Below are positions 18,719 through 27,500 of a DNA stretch of 64,000 nt, piece by piece. This DNA comes from Opitutus sp. Its GTDB lineage: Bacteria > Verrucomicrobiota > Verrucomicrobiae > Opitutales > Opitutaceae. The translations under genes were made by a program, and so were the position numbers. Each line of letters begins with the position of its first letter. Position 1 is the first letter of the stretch. The notes under the pieces were generated by a model. That model did no database searches. It saw only the letters and a list, made by a program, of their open reading frames with translations, and had not been told where the DNA came from. The stretch spans positions 1 through 64,000 of the forward strand of contig SIBR01000001.1 in NCBI GenBank assembly GCA_009695065.1. The letters are read 5' to 3'.

Positions 18719-19552
18719 ATGAAACTCTCCCTCGTCCTTCCGCTTTTCTCCCTGCTTGCCCTCCCGGCCTCCGCCGGCGAGCCGCCGGCACCGGCGAAGA
18801 ACGACCTACTCGAACTCACCGGCCGCGTGCGGGTGCTCTTCGAACAACGCTGCAACGAGTGTCACGGGCAGCATCTCTTGAAACCCGAGGGTAAGTTTGG
18901 CTACGTCCTCGACCTGCAGGGTGTGGCCGACAACCCCGACTATATCGAGCGGGGCGACCCGGCGAAGTCCGAGCTTTTCCGGCTGCTGAAGGCCGAGGAG
19001 ATGCCGCCGGACGACCAGACCAAGTTCGCCAAACTGAAACCCGGTGAACTCGACCTCGTGCGCCGCTGGATTCTCGCCGGAGCCCCTTCGAAACTTCCCG
19101 CCATCCTGCCTCGACCCGCCGTCACCTCGAACCTTGCCTCCGTGCTCAATGCCGACGCCATCGCCGGCCGGGAGCGGGCGCGGCAAAAACTCATCTCCAT
19201 CGAGGCCCGCCGACGTCCCACGGGCGAGATTCTCGCCGAGATCGCGAAACGATCCGGCATCCCCATCGAGTACGACAAACCGGAGCGCGAACCCCTTGCC
19301 ACCATCGTGCTCAAGGACGGCAGCCTCTTCGACGCGCTCCAGTACCTCGCCCTGCGTGGAAATTTCGCGCTCACCTTCGAATCCGGCAATCCCCACCTCG
19401 GGCCCAATCCGCCACCCGACCTGCCGCACGAAATCGGACCGCTGCGCTACGAGGCCCTCGCCGTGCCGGGCAAGGCGGTCCGGCCGCCGCCGTCTCCACC
19501 TGCACATATCGTGGTCCCGCGGTCGCCAGCCCCGCCCCGGATCAAGTCATAA
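18719..19552 (+). CDS. c-type cytochrome with C-terminal STN-like domain
   Basis: From ATG 18719 the 277-residue product has a signal peptide (MKLSLVLPLFSLLALPASAG) and a single haem-binding motif CNECH at residues 45-49, followed by sequence like planctomycete/verrucomicrobial cytochrome domains (GDPAKSELFRLLKAEEMPPDDQ, with a methionine that may be the sixth ligand). The second half (about 145-225: RRPTGEILAEIAKRSGIPIEY, then DGSLFDALQYLALRGNFALTF) resembles secretin/TonB short N-terminal (STN) domains. A Pro-rich tail follows. It sits 22 bases after the molybdoenzyme gene and is probably co-transcribed, which suggests it takes electrons from that enzyme. The role of the second domain is unknown. 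Confidence 0.75.
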   Translation: MKLSLVLPLFSLLALPASAGEPPAPAKNDLLELTGRVRVLFEQRCNECHGQHLLKPEGKFGYVLDLQGVADNPDYIERGDPAKSELFRLLKAEEMPPDDQTKFAKLKPGELDLVRRWILAGAPSKLPAILPRPAVTSNLASVLNADAIAGRERARQKLISIEARRRPTGEILAEIAKRSGIPIEYDKPEREPLATIVLKDGSLFDALQYLALRGNFALTFESGNPHLGPNPPPDLPHEIGPLRYEALAVPGKAVRPPPSPPAHIVVPRSPAPPRIKS

Positions 19553-19599
19553 GAGGCGCCCCGACGCCGGCGGTAGCGCCAGCGTGCGCACGGCTAAGC

Positions 19600-20265
19600 T
19601 CACGCTTGCACCCGTTCTTCCACCTCGCGCATGACAAGCGTCGCGTGACGCCGCAGCGCCTCCTCGGGATCCAGCCCCTTCGCCCGCGCCGCCGCCGTCA
19701 GTTCGAACAGCATCCGCCCGAGCCTCGCCTCGTCGAGGTGCTGCCCCACCGCCTTCACCTGCGCGCCGTCCACGATGCCGTCGACGGAAAGATTTTTCTT
19801 CTCGATCTGCTTCCAGACCGCCTCCGCAAACATCAACGCGGGGAGCCGCGGGGGCAGATCCTTGAACACCTGGTCAGCCGTGCGCTTCGATCCGTTCTTT
19901 TTCTCCGTGGCCTTGATCTCCTCCCACTTCGCGATGACCTGCTCTGAGGTTTCCAATTTACCCGCGCCGAAAACGTGCGGATGTCGGCGGATCAGCTTCT
20001 CGTTGATGTCGTGGGCGACGTCCTCGAAGTTGAACTGGCCCTTCTCTTCCGCGAGGCAGGCGTGAAACACGACTTGGATCAGCACGTCGCCCAACTCCTC
20101 GCGCATGTGCGGGTAGTCCCCCCGGTCGATCGTATCGATCAGCTCGCTCGCCTCATCGATCAGGCAGCGCACCAGCGAGGCATGCGTTTGCTCCTGGTCC
20201 CAGGGACAGCCGCCGGGGCCGCGGAGCCGCGCCATCGTGGCTTTTAGTTCGTCGATTGCGCTCAT
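19600..20265 (-). CDS. mazG: Nucleoside triphosphate pyrophosphohydrolase MazG
   Basis: MazG hydrolyses nucleoside triphosphates to monophosphates and pyrophosphate, limiting damaged nucleotides or ppGpp-related signals. I choose ATG 20265 (MSAIDELKATMARLRGPGGCPWD), the conserved family start, giving 221 residues; the longer open frame runs through an intergenic palindrome. The metal-binding helices show EASELIDTID and EELGDVLIQVVFHA (the EExxD-type motif), then the linker KWEEIKATEK and a second, partial MazG domain (LPALMFAEAVWKQ) ending LVMREVEERVQA. It is divergent from trpC and converges with the cytochrome gene. Confidence 0.95.
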   Translation of the reverse strand: MSAIDELKATMARLRGPGGCPWDQEQTHASLVRCLIDEASELIDTIDRGDYPHMREELGDVLIQVVFHACLAEEKGQFNFEDVAHDINEKLIRRHPHVFGAGKLETSEQVIAKWEEIKATEKKNGSKRTADQVFKDLPPRLPALMFAEAVWKQIEKKNLSVDGIVDGAQVKAVGQHLDEARLGRMLFELTAAARAKGLDPEEALRRHATLVMREVEERVQA

Positions 20266-20278
20266 CCCGGAAGGATTT

Positions 20279-20349
20279 GCCCACGGAACCAGCGGAACAC
20301 ACGGAAAAAGTAAGCTTTGAATTCCGGGTGTTCCGAGTGTTCCGTGGGC
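20279..20349. repeat. Imperfect inverted repeat between mazG and trpC
   Basis: Two 22-base arms (20279-20300 and 20328-20349) are inverted copies of each other with three mismatches, around a 27-base spacer. The sequence is built from GGAAC/ACGG words (CCCACGGAACCAGCGGAAC and its inverse). The element fills almost the whole 87-base gap between the divergent mazG and trpC starts. It looks like a dispersed intergenic palindrome rather than a promoter, but only one copy is visible here. Confidence 0.7.
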
Positions 20350-20352
20350 GAG

Positions 20353-21153
20353 ATGTCCGACAAGCTCACCGAAATCATGGCGTGGAAACGCCGCGAACTG
20401 GCACCGTCCTTGCGCGACGTTTCGGTGCCGGAGCTGGAGCATTTTAATCGTTCGCTGGCGCGCCTGCCTTCATTCGCCGCCGCGCTGCGCCGCGACGACG
20501 GCAAGCTCGCCGTCATCGCCGAGATCAAACGCCGCTCGCCCTCCGCCGGCGAGATCAAGGCCGGAGCGTCGGCCGTCGAACAGGCGAAGCGCTACCAGGC
20601 GGCGGGCGCCGACGCGCTTTCGGTGCTCACCGACGAGAAATATTTCGGCGGCACGCTGGACGATCTCCGCGGGGTGACCGCCCATTTCCGCGCCCAAGGT
20701 CCGGCGCGGCCCTGTATCCGCAAGGACTTCTTTTTTCACCCAATCCAGGTACTGCAGGCGCGCGAAGCCGGCGCCAGCGCGATCCTCATCATCGTCCGGG
20801 CCCTCACCGACGATGAGATCCGTGCCCTTTTCGCCGCCGCCAACGCCGCCGGGCTCGACTCGCTCTTCGAGATTCACACCGAGTCCGAACTCGCCCGCGC
20901 CGTGGCCCAAGGGGCCCGCATCATCGGCGTCAACAATCGCGACCTCGCGGTCTTCACCACCGACCTCGGACTGAGCGAACGCCTGATTCCCCAATTCCCC
21001 CGCGACGTGATTGCCGTGAGCGAAAGCGGCATATCCTCCGCGGCCGATGCCATACGGGCGCGTCGCGCCGGGGCCCATGCGGTGCTCGTCGGCGAGGCGC
21101 TCATGCGCGCCGCCGATCCCGCCGCCCTCATCACCGCGTTCCATGCCCTCTGA
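20353..21153 (+). CDS. trpC: Indole-3-glycerol phosphate synthase
   Basis: TrpC closes the indole ring in tryptophan biosynthesis, converting carboxyphenylamino-deoxyribulose phosphate to indole-3-glycerol phosphate. From ATG 20353 (MSDKLTEIMAWKRREL) the product is 266 residues, a stand-alone TIM-barrel enzyme not fused to TrpF. Key motifs are VIAEIKRRSPSAG, with the catalytic lysine and glutamate, VLTDEKYFGG, CIRKDFFFHPIQVLQA, IIGVNNRDL and VSESGI. No other trp gene is near, so the pathway is scattered. The start lies 3 bases after the intergenic palindrome. The next gene begins 7 bases after the stop. Confidence 0.97.
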   Translation: MSDKLTEIMAWKRRELAPSLRDVSVPELEHFNRSLARLPSFAAALRRDDGKLAVIAEIKRRSPSAGEIKAGASAVEQAKRYQAAGADALSVLTDEKYFGGTLDDLRGVTAHFRAQGPARPCIRKDFFFHPIQVLQAREAGASAILIIVRALTDDEIRALFAAANAAGLDSLFEIHTESELARAVAQGARIIGVNNRDLAVFTTDLGLSERLIPQFPRDVIAVSESGISSAADAIRARRAGAHAVLVGEALMRAADPAALITAFHAL

Positions 21154-21160
21154 TTTGCCC

Positions 21161-21583
21161 ATGAACAAGCGTCCCGTCAGTGCCTACACTCAGTTGGGCG
21201 GCCTCTATTTTCTTCCGCGCACGCTCGACAAGATTCGCCTCCATGCCCGCGGCGAGCTTCACCCCGACCATCACCCCTTCCTCGGCAAGGCCTTCGACGG
21301 GCGCCTCTGCTATTTCCTCGGGATCGACTATGAAGCGCTTAAGGCGCGCACTCTGGCGGGCGGCCCCGACGAGGAGATTCTGGCGTGGATCCTGCCCAAC
21401 GGCCGCAAGCTCACCGACGTCGACGTGCTGATCTGGAACGGATTCGCATCGAAGCGGGGCTGGCGCGACGAAGCCACGCCCGGTCTCGAGAAGAACAAGG
21501 CGGCGGACGGACTCGCTCATCGCAGTGATCTGCTCACTTACTTCGACTACTACGAGGTCGACGAGGGCCGCGCCCCGCGCTGA
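21161..21583 (+). CDS. DUF5069 family protein
   Basis: From ATG 21161 the product is 140 residues. It starts with the family pattern SAYTQLGGLYFLPRTLDKIRL, followed by CYFLGIDYEAL, EEILAWILPNGRKL and a C-terminal YFDYYEVDEGR. I recognise this as a DUF5069-type small soluble protein, common in Verrucomicrobiota and Planctomycetota, with no established function. It has neither signal peptide nor membrane segment and is probably cytoplasmic. An earlier ATG at 21143 would overlap trpC and adds only MPSDLP, so I prefer the later start. It probably forms one transcript with trpC and the genes up to rsmA. Confidence 0.8.
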   Translation: MNKRPVSAYTQLGGLYFLPRTLDKIRLHARGELHPDHHPFLGKAFDGRLCYFLGIDYEALKARTLAGGPDEEILAWILPNGRKLTDVDVLIWNGFASKRGWRDEATPGLEKNKAADGLAHRSDLLTYFDYYEVDEGRAPR

Positions 21584-21638
21584 AGTGGTCGCCACCGCGT
21601 TCGTCGCCAAAGACGGCGGCCCCAGGCCGCACTTTCTC

Positions 21639-21986
21639 ATGTCGAAAATCCCGCTTCCCCAGTCGCTGCCGCGCCGCGAGTTTATCCGACGCCTGGGTTG
21701 GAGCATCGCGGCGGGTGCCCTGTTGGTGGCGTTTTCCCTGAGGATCGGAATGGTCGGCTATCATGTGCTCGCTGGTCTCTCCTGGGTCGACGCCTTCCTC
21801 GACGCCGCGATGATCCTTTCCGGCATGGGCCCGCTCTCGCCGTTACACACGACCTCCGCCAAGATCTTCGCCGGTTGCTACGCGCTCTACAGCGGCATCG
21901 CACTGTTGACCACCGCCGGCGTCGTGCTGGCCCCCGTCGTCCACCGCGCGCTGCACAAGTTTCACCTTGAGGATTCCGGCTCCTGA
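21639..21986 (+). CDS. Small two-helix membrane protein, ion-channel-like without filter
   Basis: ATG 21639 gives 115 residues. Two hydrophobic helices are visible (about 19-50, GWSIAAGALLVAFSLRIGMVGYHVL, and about 80-102, FAGCYALYSGIALLTTAGVVLAP), with a loop GMGPLSPLHTTSAKI between them and a short basic/acidic tail (RALHKFHLEDSGS). The helix-loop-helix layout, with the loop followed by TTxAKIFAGCYALYSG, resembles two-transmembrane potassium channel domains, but the GYG selectivity filter is replaced by GMG followed by PLSP. Function is unknown. It lies between the DUF5069 gene (55 bases upstream) and rsmA (2 bases downstream), which suggests co-expression with rsmA. Confidence 0.75.
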   Translation: MSKIPLPQSLPRREFIRRLGWSIAAGALLVAFSLRIGMVGYHVLAGLSWVDAFLDAAMILSGMGPLSPLHTTSAKIFAGCYALYSGIALLTTAGVVLAPVVHRALHKFHLEDSGS

Positions 21987-21988
21987 CC

Positions 21989-22834
21989 ATGCCGCTTTCA
22001 CCGACCGCCACGCGCGAACTGCTTGCCCAGCTCGGCCATCAACCGAAGCGGTTTCTCGGCCAGAATTTCCTCGTCGATGGCAACATCGTCCACAAATCGC
22101 TCGAACTCGCTGCCGTGCAGCCGGGTGACACGGTGGTCGAGATCGGCCCGGGGCTCGGCACGCTGACGACGGCCCTGCTCGAGGCCGGCGCCGAAGTCTG
22201 GGCGGTGGAGAAGGATCGCACCCTGCACGCCCACCTCGAGGCGCAACTGGTCCCGCGCTTTCCGCAGACGTTCCATCTGACCGAGGGCGACGCGGTTGAG
22301 CTTCCCCTCGCCAGTCTGGCCTCGGAACGCGCCCGGGCCGGCTGCAAGGTCGTGGCCAACCTGCCCTACGCCATCGCGACGCCGTGGCTCGACGCCGTGC
22401 TCTCGGGGCCCCTGCCGGAACGGCTGGTGCTCATGCTCCAACAGGAGGCCGCGCAGCGTTATGCCGCCCGACCGGGCTCGAAGTCCTTCGGCGCCATCTC
22501 CGTCTTTCTCCAAGCCGCCTACGACGTGGCGCCGGGGCACAAGGTCGCCGCCGCCTGTTTTTTTCCCCGGCCCGACATCGAGTCCCATCTGCTCAACCTC
22601 GTGCGCAAATCCGCGCCGTTCGTTTTTCCGCCTGCGGTCAAGGCGCTCATCCGGGCCTGTTTCCAACAGCGGCGAAAGCAGATTGGCGCCCTCCTCCGCC
22701 AGCACGCCCCGGCACACGCCGCCGCATGGCGTGAACTTCTTGTCGCCTCCGGTCTCTCAGACAAGACCCGTCCGGAGGCCATCCCCGTCGATTATTGGGT
22801 GCGGTTCTGCGGCCTCCCCACAGCGTTGACTTGA
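21989..22834 (+). CDS. rsmA: 16S rRNA adenine dimethyltransferase RsmA/KsgA
   Basis: RsmA dimethylates A1518 and A1519 near the 3' end of 16S rRNA, a late check on small-subunit assembly. The 281-residue protein opens with the family motif PKRFLGQNFLVD, has the SAM-binding EIGPGLGTLTTALLEAG, the acidic VEKD, the catalytic NLPYAIATPWL (the family NLPY motif, with the usual Asn-Leu-Pro-Tyr intact) and FFPRPDIESHL. The C-terminal helical part contains ACFQQRRKQIGALLR. Length is normal. It starts 2 bases after the small membrane protein gene, so the two are likely translated from one message. Confidence 0.97.
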   Translation: MPLSPTATRELLAQLGHQPKRFLGQNFLVDGNIVHKSLELAAVQPGDTVVEIGPGLGTLTTALLEAGAEVWAVEKDRTLHAHLEAQLVPRFPQTFHLTEGDAVELPLASLASERARAGCKVVANLPYAIATPWLDAVLSGPLPERLVLMLQQEAAQRYAARPGSKSFGAISVFLQAAYDVAPGHKVAAACFFPRPDIESHLLNLVRKSAPFVFPPAVKALIRACFQQRRKQIGALLRQHAPAHAAAWRELLVASGLSDKTRPEAIPVDYWVRFCGLPTALT

Positions 22835-22879
22835 AAGCTTCAACACTCCGGCTACTTCCTTAACCCACTCCCGCGTTCC

Positions 22880-23584
22880 ATGTCCCGCTCCATTGTCGCC
22901 CTCTTCTTCGCCACCGTCGCGCTTGCCTTTGGCGCGGGCGATGCCCCGCGGGGACTGCAGGGCCGGATCGAGGGCCGCACCTACATTTCGCCCACCGGTA
23001 TTTTCAGGGTGACGCTCCCCGTGCTGCCAGAGCTCGGCGGCGAGGTCAGCGATACCACCAACGTTGTCACGTTCGAGGACGCGTTCAACACCCACGCCAC
23101 GATCGCCGCGTTCCCGCAGGACGCGACCCAGCGTTGGGAAATGTCCACCCGCGGCATGCGCGACTACCTCATCTATTTCTTCAGCAACTACGTCCTCGCG
23201 GATTTCAAACAGGCGTTCGAGGGCGTGCAGATCGAAAGCGCGAAATTCGGCGCCCTGCCTAGCGTGCCGAACGGCGCGCTGATCAGCTACATCCTGATTC
23301 CCGGTGGCAGCATGTTCCGAGACAAGATTCCGCAACTGGAGGCCGGCGCCCGCGAGCCGGTCGCCAAGCGCGGCACGCTTCTTTTCGTCAGCAACGGGCA
23401 CATCATTCTTTTCAGCATCGAGCTGGTCGAGCGCGTCATCGAGGGCCGCACCTATGAGAAAACCACCGCCGAGGAGGACGAGATTCTCCGCCAGCGTCTG
23501 ACCGACCTTCTCGGCAAGACGCAATTCGCCCGGCCGCCCGCCGGGGCCGCCGCAGCCGCGCCGGCTCCCGCCGCCAAGAAATGA
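22880..23584 (+). CDS. Secreted protein of unknown function
   Basis: The 234-residue product has a signal peptide (MSRSIVALFFATVALAFGAG) and a mixed alpha/beta body beginning EGRTYISPTGIFRVTLPVLP. The segment from about 55 to 190 looks like one globular domain (NVVTFEDAFNTHATIAAFP, LFVSNGHIILFSIELVERV). It ends in a low-complexity Ala/Pro tail (PPAGAAAAAPAPAAKK). I do not recognise the family; the opening resembles secreted proteins that start from a protected beta strand, nothing more specific. The stop overlaps the next start by four bases (ATGA), indicating a coupled pair with the following gene. Confidence 0.75.
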   Translation: MSRSIVALFFATVALAFGAGDAPRGLQGRIEGRTYISPTGIFRVTLPVLPELGGEVSDTTNVVTFEDAFNTHATIAAFPQDATQRWEMSTRGMRDYLIYFFSNYVLADFKQAFEGVQIESAKFGALPSVPNGALISYILIPGGSMFRDKIPQLEAGAREPVAKRGTLLFVSNGHIILFSIELVERVIEGRTYEKTTAEEDEILRQRLTDLLGKTQFARPPAGAAAAAPAPAAKK

Positions 23585-24033
23585 CGGGGTTGCGACGTCC
23601 GCGCTGGCGCCGGGCGATCGCGATCAGCTTCGCCGTCTACCCCGCCGTGGCGTTGAGCGGCTGCGTGTGCCTTCGGTTCCTTCAGCTCAAAAACCAGTTC
23701 TCCCGCTTCGACGAACATTTTCAACTCACCACGGACTCGGGACTGCAACTGCGTTTTCTCCATCCCATTCTGCTGACCTCCGATTTGCGCTGGCTTGGAT
23801 TCGAGTCGGCAAACGTGAGCCAACTCAGGACGGCCGAACACTGGTATCTCCGCTGGGTCAAGCAGCCGTCCGCCGGTGCGCCGGGGGACGGCCCGTTCGA
23901 AATTGCCTTCGACTTGAGCTTCACCGGGGACCGGCTTTCGGGCCTGACGCTCGCCGAGAAATATTTTGCCCTGCTCCCGAAGGACATTGTCGTCGCCGCC
24001 ATCAAGAGCCTGGGCGGGAGCCGCAGTGGATGA
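23581..24033 (+). CDS. Membrane-anchored or lipoprotein-like protein, probably truncated by frameshift
   Basis: The 150-residue product begins with a basic N-terminus and one hydrophobic segment (RAIAISFAVYPAVALSGCVCL); the Leu-Ser-Gly-Cys may be a lipobox, which would make it a lipoprotein. The body (QFSRFDEHFQLTTDSGLQL, DLSFTGDRLSGLTLAEKYF) has no known motif. Its end (KSLGGSRSG) is suspicious: one base out of frame the sequence continues smoothly as GAAVDEKKRSVQTSVSA. I therefore infer that it was once joined to the downstream segment and lost its C-terminal half through an extra base near 24015-24022. It overlaps the previous gene by four bases. Confidence 0.55.
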   Translation: MTGLRRPRWRRAIAISFAVYPAVALSGCVCLRFLQLKNQFSRFDEHFQLTTDSGLQLRFLHPILLTSDLRWLGFESANVSQLRTAEHWYLRWVKQPSAGAPGDGPFEIAFDLSFTGDRLSGLTLAEKYFALLPKDIVVAAIKSLGGSRSG

Positions 24034-24371
24034 GAAAAAGCGCTCCGTGCAAACCAGCGTTTCCGCCCCCGCCGGCTCCGCGGTGTTCCCCACCCGCCAG
24101 ATGGTCGACGCCATGCTTGGGCGACCCACGGAGGAATCCCTCGAAAACGGGCGCATCGTCACCCGATACCGATGCGTGTCAGCCGATCCCACCCGGCAAG
24201 GGCAAAGATCTCGACCTCAAGCTGGTCTTCGACCCCGAGACCGGTGTGCTCCGCCAGACGGTCGGTCGCCTTCCCGTCGGTAACGTCGATTTGAGCTTCA
24301 ATCCGCCCGTCGCGGCCTCCCGCGTTCCCCGAGCGTGTCATCCGTCGCTTAGGCCGTGGATCCCGGCGTAA
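24026..24371 (+). pseudogene. Frameshifted C-terminal segment of the preceding gene
   Basis: Coding character continues here in two frames. From about 24026 one frame reads VDEKKRSVQTSVSAPAGSA and then MVDAMLGRPTEESLENGR; this frame loses sense after about 24185. From there the next frame reads PPGKGKDLDLKLVFDPETG and then VGRLPVGNVDLSF to a stop at 24371. The two halves together resemble a BamE/SmpA-like small domain (LGxPT ... GR.V.RY ... L.L.FD..TG), a resemblance only. Each junction needs a shift of one base in the same direction. Sequencing error, a decayed gene or programmed +1 shifting (a CCC-A context at 24188-24191) are all possible; decay or error is more likely. Confidence 0.55.
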
Positions 24372-24582
24372 CCACTCTCGGCGTGCTGGCTCGGCGGCCG
24401 CCGGCTGGGATCCGTGCCGGGATTCATCGCCCCGCCAAGCCCTCAGTCTGGCCGTCACTTCGACTTTCAGGTCTCACCAGCCCTCGAAGCCGTTCCCCTA
24501 CCCGTCCTTCCGCACCCTTAAAATTCATCAAAATGCGCCTTTGCCTTCATCCGGAATCCCTCTAAATCCGAACATTCGCCTG

Positions 24583-27500
24583 ATGCCTTCCACGAGAACG
24601 CCCTCCGCCACCAAGTCCGAAACGCCCGCGCCCGCCGTTCGGCCCATCAAAAAACTGATGGCGGCCAACCGCAGCGAGATCGCCGTCCGCATCTTCCGCG
24701 CGGGCACCGAGCTGAATCTCCGCACCGTCGCCGTCTTCGCCCACGAAGACCGCCTGTGCATTCACCGCTACAAGGCCGACGAGGCCTATCAGGTCGGTGC
24801 CGGCCAGGGTCCGGTCGCGGCCTACCTCGACATCGACAGCATTGTCGGCGTCGCCAAAGAGAAAGGCGTCGATGCCATCCATCCCGGTTATGGCTTCCTG
24901 TCCGAAAACGCCGGATTTGCCCGCGCCTGCGAAAAGGCCGGCCTGATCTTTGTCGGTCCCCGGCCCGAACTGCTCGACATGATGGGCGACAAGACCGCGG
25001 CACGCGCCCTCGCCCAGCGGATTAATGTTCCGACCCTTCCCGGTACGGAGACTGCCATCACCGACCGCGACGAAGCGTTGAAGACCGCGAAGTCCATCGG
25101 CTTCCCGCTCATCATCAAGGCCGCCTTCGGTGGCGGCGGCCGCGGCATGCGGGTCGTGCACAAGCCGGGCGATCTCGCCCACCTGCTCGACGAGGCCCAG
25201 GGCGAGGCCGGCCGTGCGTTCGGTAATCCCGCCGTCTTCCTCGAAAAATATATTCCGCGCGCCAAGCACGTCGAGGTCCAGATCCTTGGCGACAAGCACG
25301 GCAACGTCATCCACCTCCACGAGCGCGATTGCTCCGTCCAGCGCCGCCACCAGAAGGTCGTCGAGGTCGCGCCTTCGTTCGGTTTGCCCGAAAACGTGGT
25401 GCGCGAACTCTGCGACGCCGCGGCCCGCATGGCTCGCGAGATTCGTTACGACAACGCCGGCACCGTGGAATTCCTCTACGATCTCGACCGGCACGAGTGG
25501 TTCTTCATCGAGATGAACCCGCGCATCCAGGTTGAACACACCGTCACCGAGGTCATCACCGGCCTCGATCTCGTGCGCGCCCAGATCCTGATCGCCCAGG
25601 GTTACGCCCTGCACTCTCCCGAGGTCGGCATGCCTCAGCAGGCCGACATCCCGCGCAACGGCTACGCCATCCAGTGCCGCATCACGACGGAGGATCCGGA
25701 AAACAAATTCATCCCCGACTACGGCCGTATCGTCGCCTACCGCTCCCCGGGCGGCTTCGGTGTGCGGCTCGATGGCGGCATGGGCTACTCCGGCGCGGTC
25801 ATTACCCCGTTCTACGACTCGCTGCTCGTGAAGAGCATCACCAGCGGCCAGACCTACGAGATCGCGATGAACCGTGCGCGCCGCACGCTCAGCGAATTCC
25901 GCATCCGCGGGGTGAAGACCAACATCCCCTTCCTCGAAAACGTCATCGCCCATCCCCAGTTTCGCACCGGCCAGGCGACCACGACGCTCATCGACACCAC
26001 GCCCGAACTGTTCGCGTTCAAGCCCCGCCGCGATCGGGCGACCAAGCTCCTCAACTTCCTCGGCAACGTCATCGTCAACGGCAACCCGCACGCCAAGGGT
26101 TACCGGCCCGAGAAGCCGTTCCTCGTCGCCCCGGTGCCGGCCTACGACCACCGCGTCGCCCCGCCCGCCGGCACCCGCCAGAAGCTCCTCGAACTCGGCC
26201 CGAAGAAATTCGCCGAGTGGACCGAGAAGCAAAAGCGCCTCCTCATCACCGATACCACGTGGCGCGACGCCCACCAGTCGCTCATGGCCACGCGGGTGCG
26301 CACCTACGACATGCTGGCGTGCGCCGACGCCCTCGCCCGCCGCGTGCCCAACCTCTATTCGCTCGAGATGTGGGGCGGCGCAACCTTCGACACCGCGATG
26401 CGCTTCCTCAACGAAGATCCGTGGGAACGTCTGCGCCAGCTTCGCGCCCGCGTGCCGAACATCTGCTTCCAGATGCTCTTCCGCGGCGCCAACGCCGTCG
26501 GCTACACCAACTACCCGGATAACGTAGTTGCCGGCTTCGTGAAACACGCTGCCGCCAGTGGCATGGATATCTTCCGGGTGTTCGATTCGCTCAATTACCT
26601 GCCGAACCTTCGCGTTGCCATGGCCGCCGTGCAGGAGACGCACGGCGTCTGCGAGGCCGCGCTCTGCTACACCGGCGACATCCTCGACGACCGCCGGGAC
26701 AAGTTCTCGCTCGCCTACTACGTGCGGCTGGCGAAGGAGCTCGAGAAGATGGGTGCACACGTCCTCGCGATCAAGGACATGGCCGGCCTCTGCCGCCCCT
26801 ATGCCGCGCAGAAGTTGGTGAAGGCCCTGAAGGAGGAGGTCGGCCTGCCGATCCATTTCCATACGCACGACACCAGCGGTATCGCCTCCGCCTCAGTCCT
26901 CCGCGCCGCCGACGCCGGCGTCGACATTGTCGATCTCGCGCTTGCCGCGATGAGCGGCAGCACCTCGCAGCCGAATCTCAATTCCGTCGTCGCCGCCCTG
27001 CAGCACACCCCGCGCGACACGCAGCTCGATCTCGGCGTGCTCAACGAGTTCTCCGATTACTGGGAACAGGTGCGCGAGTACTACCGGCCCTTTGACACCG
27101 CGCCGAAGAGCGGCTCTGCCGAGGTCTATCTCCACGAGATGCCCGGCGGCCAGTACACCAACCTCAAGGAGCAGGCCGCTTCCATGGGCGTGGCGCACCG
27201 CTGGCCCGAGATCGCCCGCACCTACGCCGAGGTCAACCAGCTCTTCGGAGACATCGTGAAGGTCACCCCGAGTTCGAAGGTCGTCGGCGACATGGCGCTC
27301 TTTCTTTTCAGCAAGGGTATCAAGCCCGCCGATGTGGTGAACCTCGAACCCGCTGCCATGCCGTTCCCCGAGTCCGTCATCGACATGATGATGGGCGGCT
27401 TGGGCTGGCCCGAGGGTGGTTGGCCGGAACGCGTGTCGCTCGTGGTCCTCGGCGAAAAGCGCCACAAGGAGGCCCGCGCCAAATACCAGGCCACGCTGAA

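Noticed and set aside
24562..26868. 768-residue open frame on the minus strand
   Set aside because: Complete antisense of the biotin carboxylase part of pyruvate carboxylase, with Gly/Val/Asp-biased composition and no family motif.
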